Shown piece after piece: positions 14,971-16,203 of a stretch of DNA of 16,203 nt (position 1 is its first letter; the number at the start of each line of letters is the position of its first letter). The DNA is from CBDCFL01 sp050300875. GTDB lineage: Bacteria > Pseudomonadota > Alphaproteobacteria > Rhodobacterales > Rhodobacteraceae. Under the pieces are notes generated by a model. That model searched no databases. It saw only the letters and a list, made by a program, of their open reading frames with translations, and had not been told where the DNA came from. Position numbers and translations under genes: made by a program. The stretch covers positions 1 to 16,203 of the forward strand of contig JBNKYL010000054.1 in NCBI GenBank assembly GCA_050300875.1. Direction: 5' to 3'.

Positions 14971-14999
14971 CCTATACCATATCGTTTCGCCGACGCAAA
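14971..14999 (-). promoter_or_regulatory. Candidate acpP promoter with extended -10
   Basis: Minus strand TTTGCG (14994-14999), 17 bases, TATAGG (14971-14976), preceded by TGG to give an extended -10 (TGnTATAGG). The start would lie near 14964. Confidence 0.5.
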
Positions 15000-15024
15000 C
15001 GCTTTCCGATCGTCCACATCCCAC

Positions 15025-15040
15025 CCGGGCGCAGGCCCGG
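15025..15040 (-). repeat. Hairpin downstream of fabG
   Basis: CCGGGC-CTGC-GCCCGG, 21 bases after the fabG stop. It lacks a T-run, so it may be a weak or Rho-assisted end of the fabDG message, or only a 3' stabilising hairpin. Confidence 0.4.
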
Positions 15041-15060
15041 CAGGGCATTCAAATTGCAGG

Positions 15061-15798
15061 CTATATCATAGCCATCCCACCGTTCACGTGCAGTGTGGTT
15101 CCGGTGACATAGCTGGCCTCGTCGCTTGACAAATACAAGGTCGCAGCAGCGATCTCCTCAGGGGTGCCCATGCGCCCGGCGGGAATCTGCGCATTGATCC
15201 GCGCTTTCTGATCGTCGTTCAGCTTGTCGGTCATCGCCGTGGCGATGAAGCCCGGCGCCACGCAATTCACCGTGATCCCCCGGCTCGCAACCTCGGCGGC
15301 CAAGGATTTCGACATGCCGACCATGCCCGCCTTGGACGCGGCGTAGTTCCCCTGCCCCGGGTTGCCGGTCGCACCCACGATGGACGAGATGTTCACGATC
15401 CGGCCCCAACGTGCCTTCATCATGCCACGCAAGACACCCCGGCACAGCCGCATCGTCGATGTCAGGTTCACGTCCAGGACGCTTTGCCATTCCTCGTCCG
15501 ACATGCGCATGAACAGATTGTCACGCGTGATCCCGGCATTGTTGACCAGGATATCCACGCTCCCCATGGCTTCGGCCGCGCGCTTGGGCAGTGCCTCGAC
15601 CTCTTGCGCATCCGAAAGGTTGCACGTCAGCACGTGAACACGATCGCCGAGCTTCGCCGCCAGCTCCTCCAGCGGTGCAATCCGGGTGCCTGACAGGGCT
15701 ACAGTTGCGCCAGCGCCATGCAACACCTCGGCAATTGCCGCGCCGATTCCGCCCGACGCCCCCGTGACCAATGCGTTCTTTCCGTCCAGACTGAACAT
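15061..15798 (-). CDS. fabG: 3-oxoacyl-ACP reductase
   Basis: A 245-residue NADPH-dependent short-chain dehydrogenase that reduces 3-oxoacyl-ACP in each elongation cycle. Rossmann motif TGASGGIG at 12-19, NNAG at 86-89, and the catalytic set Asn111, Ser138/139, Tyr152 and Lys156 (NYAASKAG). GFIATAMTDKL and the C-terminal GTTLHVNGGMAMI are typical of FabG rather than of other short-chain dehydrogenases. The ATG at 15798 has a strong GAGGAGG site 7 bases upstream. It follows fabD by 12 bases, so the two form one transcript. Confidence 0.97.
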   Translation of the reverse strand: MFSLDGKNALVTGASGGIGAAIAEVLHGAGATVALSGTRIAPLEELAAKLGDRVHVLTCNLSDAQEVEALPKRAAEAMGSVDILVNNAGITRDNLFMRMSDEEWQSVLDVNLTSTMRLCRGVLRGMMKARWGRIVNISSIVGATGNPGQGNYAASKAGMVGMSKSLAAEVASRGITVNCVAPGFIATAMTDKLNDDQKARINAQIPAGRMGTPEEIAAATLYLSSDEASYVTGTTLHVNGGMAMI

Positions 15799-15810
15799 CT
15801 CCGCCCCTCC

Positions 15811-16203
15811 TCAGCTCAGGCTTTCGACTGCGGCGACTACGTCGTCTGGCGACCCAACCGCGCGTGTTTCCGCTTCTTTTGCGATCCGCCGCACCATCCC
15901 GGTCAGCGCCTTGCCTGACCCGATTTCCCAGAACGCATCAACGCCTTCACCGGCCATCCATTCCACACTCTCGCGCCAGCGCACCGCCCCGGTGACCTGC
16001 TGAACCAGCAGCGAACGGATCGTGCCCGGATCGCTGACGCCCGACGCCAGCACATTGGCCACGACCGGGACAACGGGCCGGGAAATCGCGACGTCGTCCA
16101 GCGCCTCGGCCATTACTTCGGCTGCGGGTTGCATCAAAGCGCAATGGAACGGGGCCGATACAGGCAACAAGACCGCCCGCCGCGCGCCGCGTGCCTTTGC
16201 GAT
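15811..16203 (-). CDS. fabD: Malonyl-CoA:ACP transacylase, C-terminal part (runs off the window)
   Basis: The last 130 codons of FabD, which loads malonyl groups onto ACP. The visible part begins IAKARGARRAVLLPVSAPFHC; the His of SAPFHC aligns with the catalytic histidine of this family. Then come VVANVLASGV, QQVTGAVRWRESVEWM and EIGSGKALTGMVRRI, all typical of the MAT C-terminal half. The serine nucleophile (GHSLGE) lies beyond the window edge. The stop is 12 bases before the fabG ATG. Confidence 0.94.
   Translation of the reverse strand: MAKARGARRAVLLPVSAPFHCALMQPAAEVMAEALDDVAISRPVVPVVANVLASGVSDPGTIRSLLVQQVTGAVRWRESVEWMAGEGVDAFWEIGSGKALTGMVRRIAKEAETRAVGSPDDVVAAVESLS

Noticed and set aside
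1..16203. CRISPR array, tRNA, rRNA, insertion sequence or attachment sites
   Set aside because: No repeated spacer-like units, no tRNA cloverleaf or CCA end, no transposase and no long terminal repeats were seen by eye on either strand.

Overview
The window looks like chromosomal DNA of an alphaproteobacterium of the order Rhodobacterales (roseobacter / Paracoccaceae group). The evidence is high GC, very close NuoA/B/C and FabF/FabG sequence matches to that group as remembered, and remains of a Rhodobacter-type gene transfer agent (GTA) beside cysE. Nearly every gene is on the minus strand, so the biological order runs from 16203 down to 1.

From high to low coordinates: (1) a fatty-acid synthesis block, fabD (partial), fabG, acpP and fabF, followed by mltG, which overlaps fabF by one base. 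acpP has its own promoter, a leader with a hairpin, and a terminator. fabF has a separate promoter. (2) A GTA remnant, 8427-12000: a near-consensus promoter, a small-terminase-like gene, a large in-frame fusion of the N-terminal ATPase half of the GTA large terminase to the C-terminal half of the GTA tail hub/host-specificity protein, and a DUF2793 protein. Portal, protease, capsid and most tail genes are absent, so this is a GTA cluster collapsed by one internal deletion that kept the reading frame. (3) cysE (serine O-acetyltransferase). (4) A leucine/isovalerate catabolic block: ivd, then mccB and mccA. A palindromic operator candidate lies at the ivd promoter. A small conserved-looking plus-strand gene sits between ivd and mccB. 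(5) The start of the complex I operon: nuoA, nuoB, nuoC and the first 110 codons of nuoD, with overlapping stops and starts.

The fab/mltG genes supply fatty acids and limit glycan strand length. cysE feeds cysteine synthesis. ivd and MCC carry isovaleryl-CoA to 3-methylglutaconyl-CoA. The nuo genes encode respiratory NADH dehydrogenase. The most unusual object is the terminase/tail-hub fusion at 9127-11574. It has no stop codon or frameshift across 815 residues, keeps a good promoter upstream, and stays coupled to its downstream gene.
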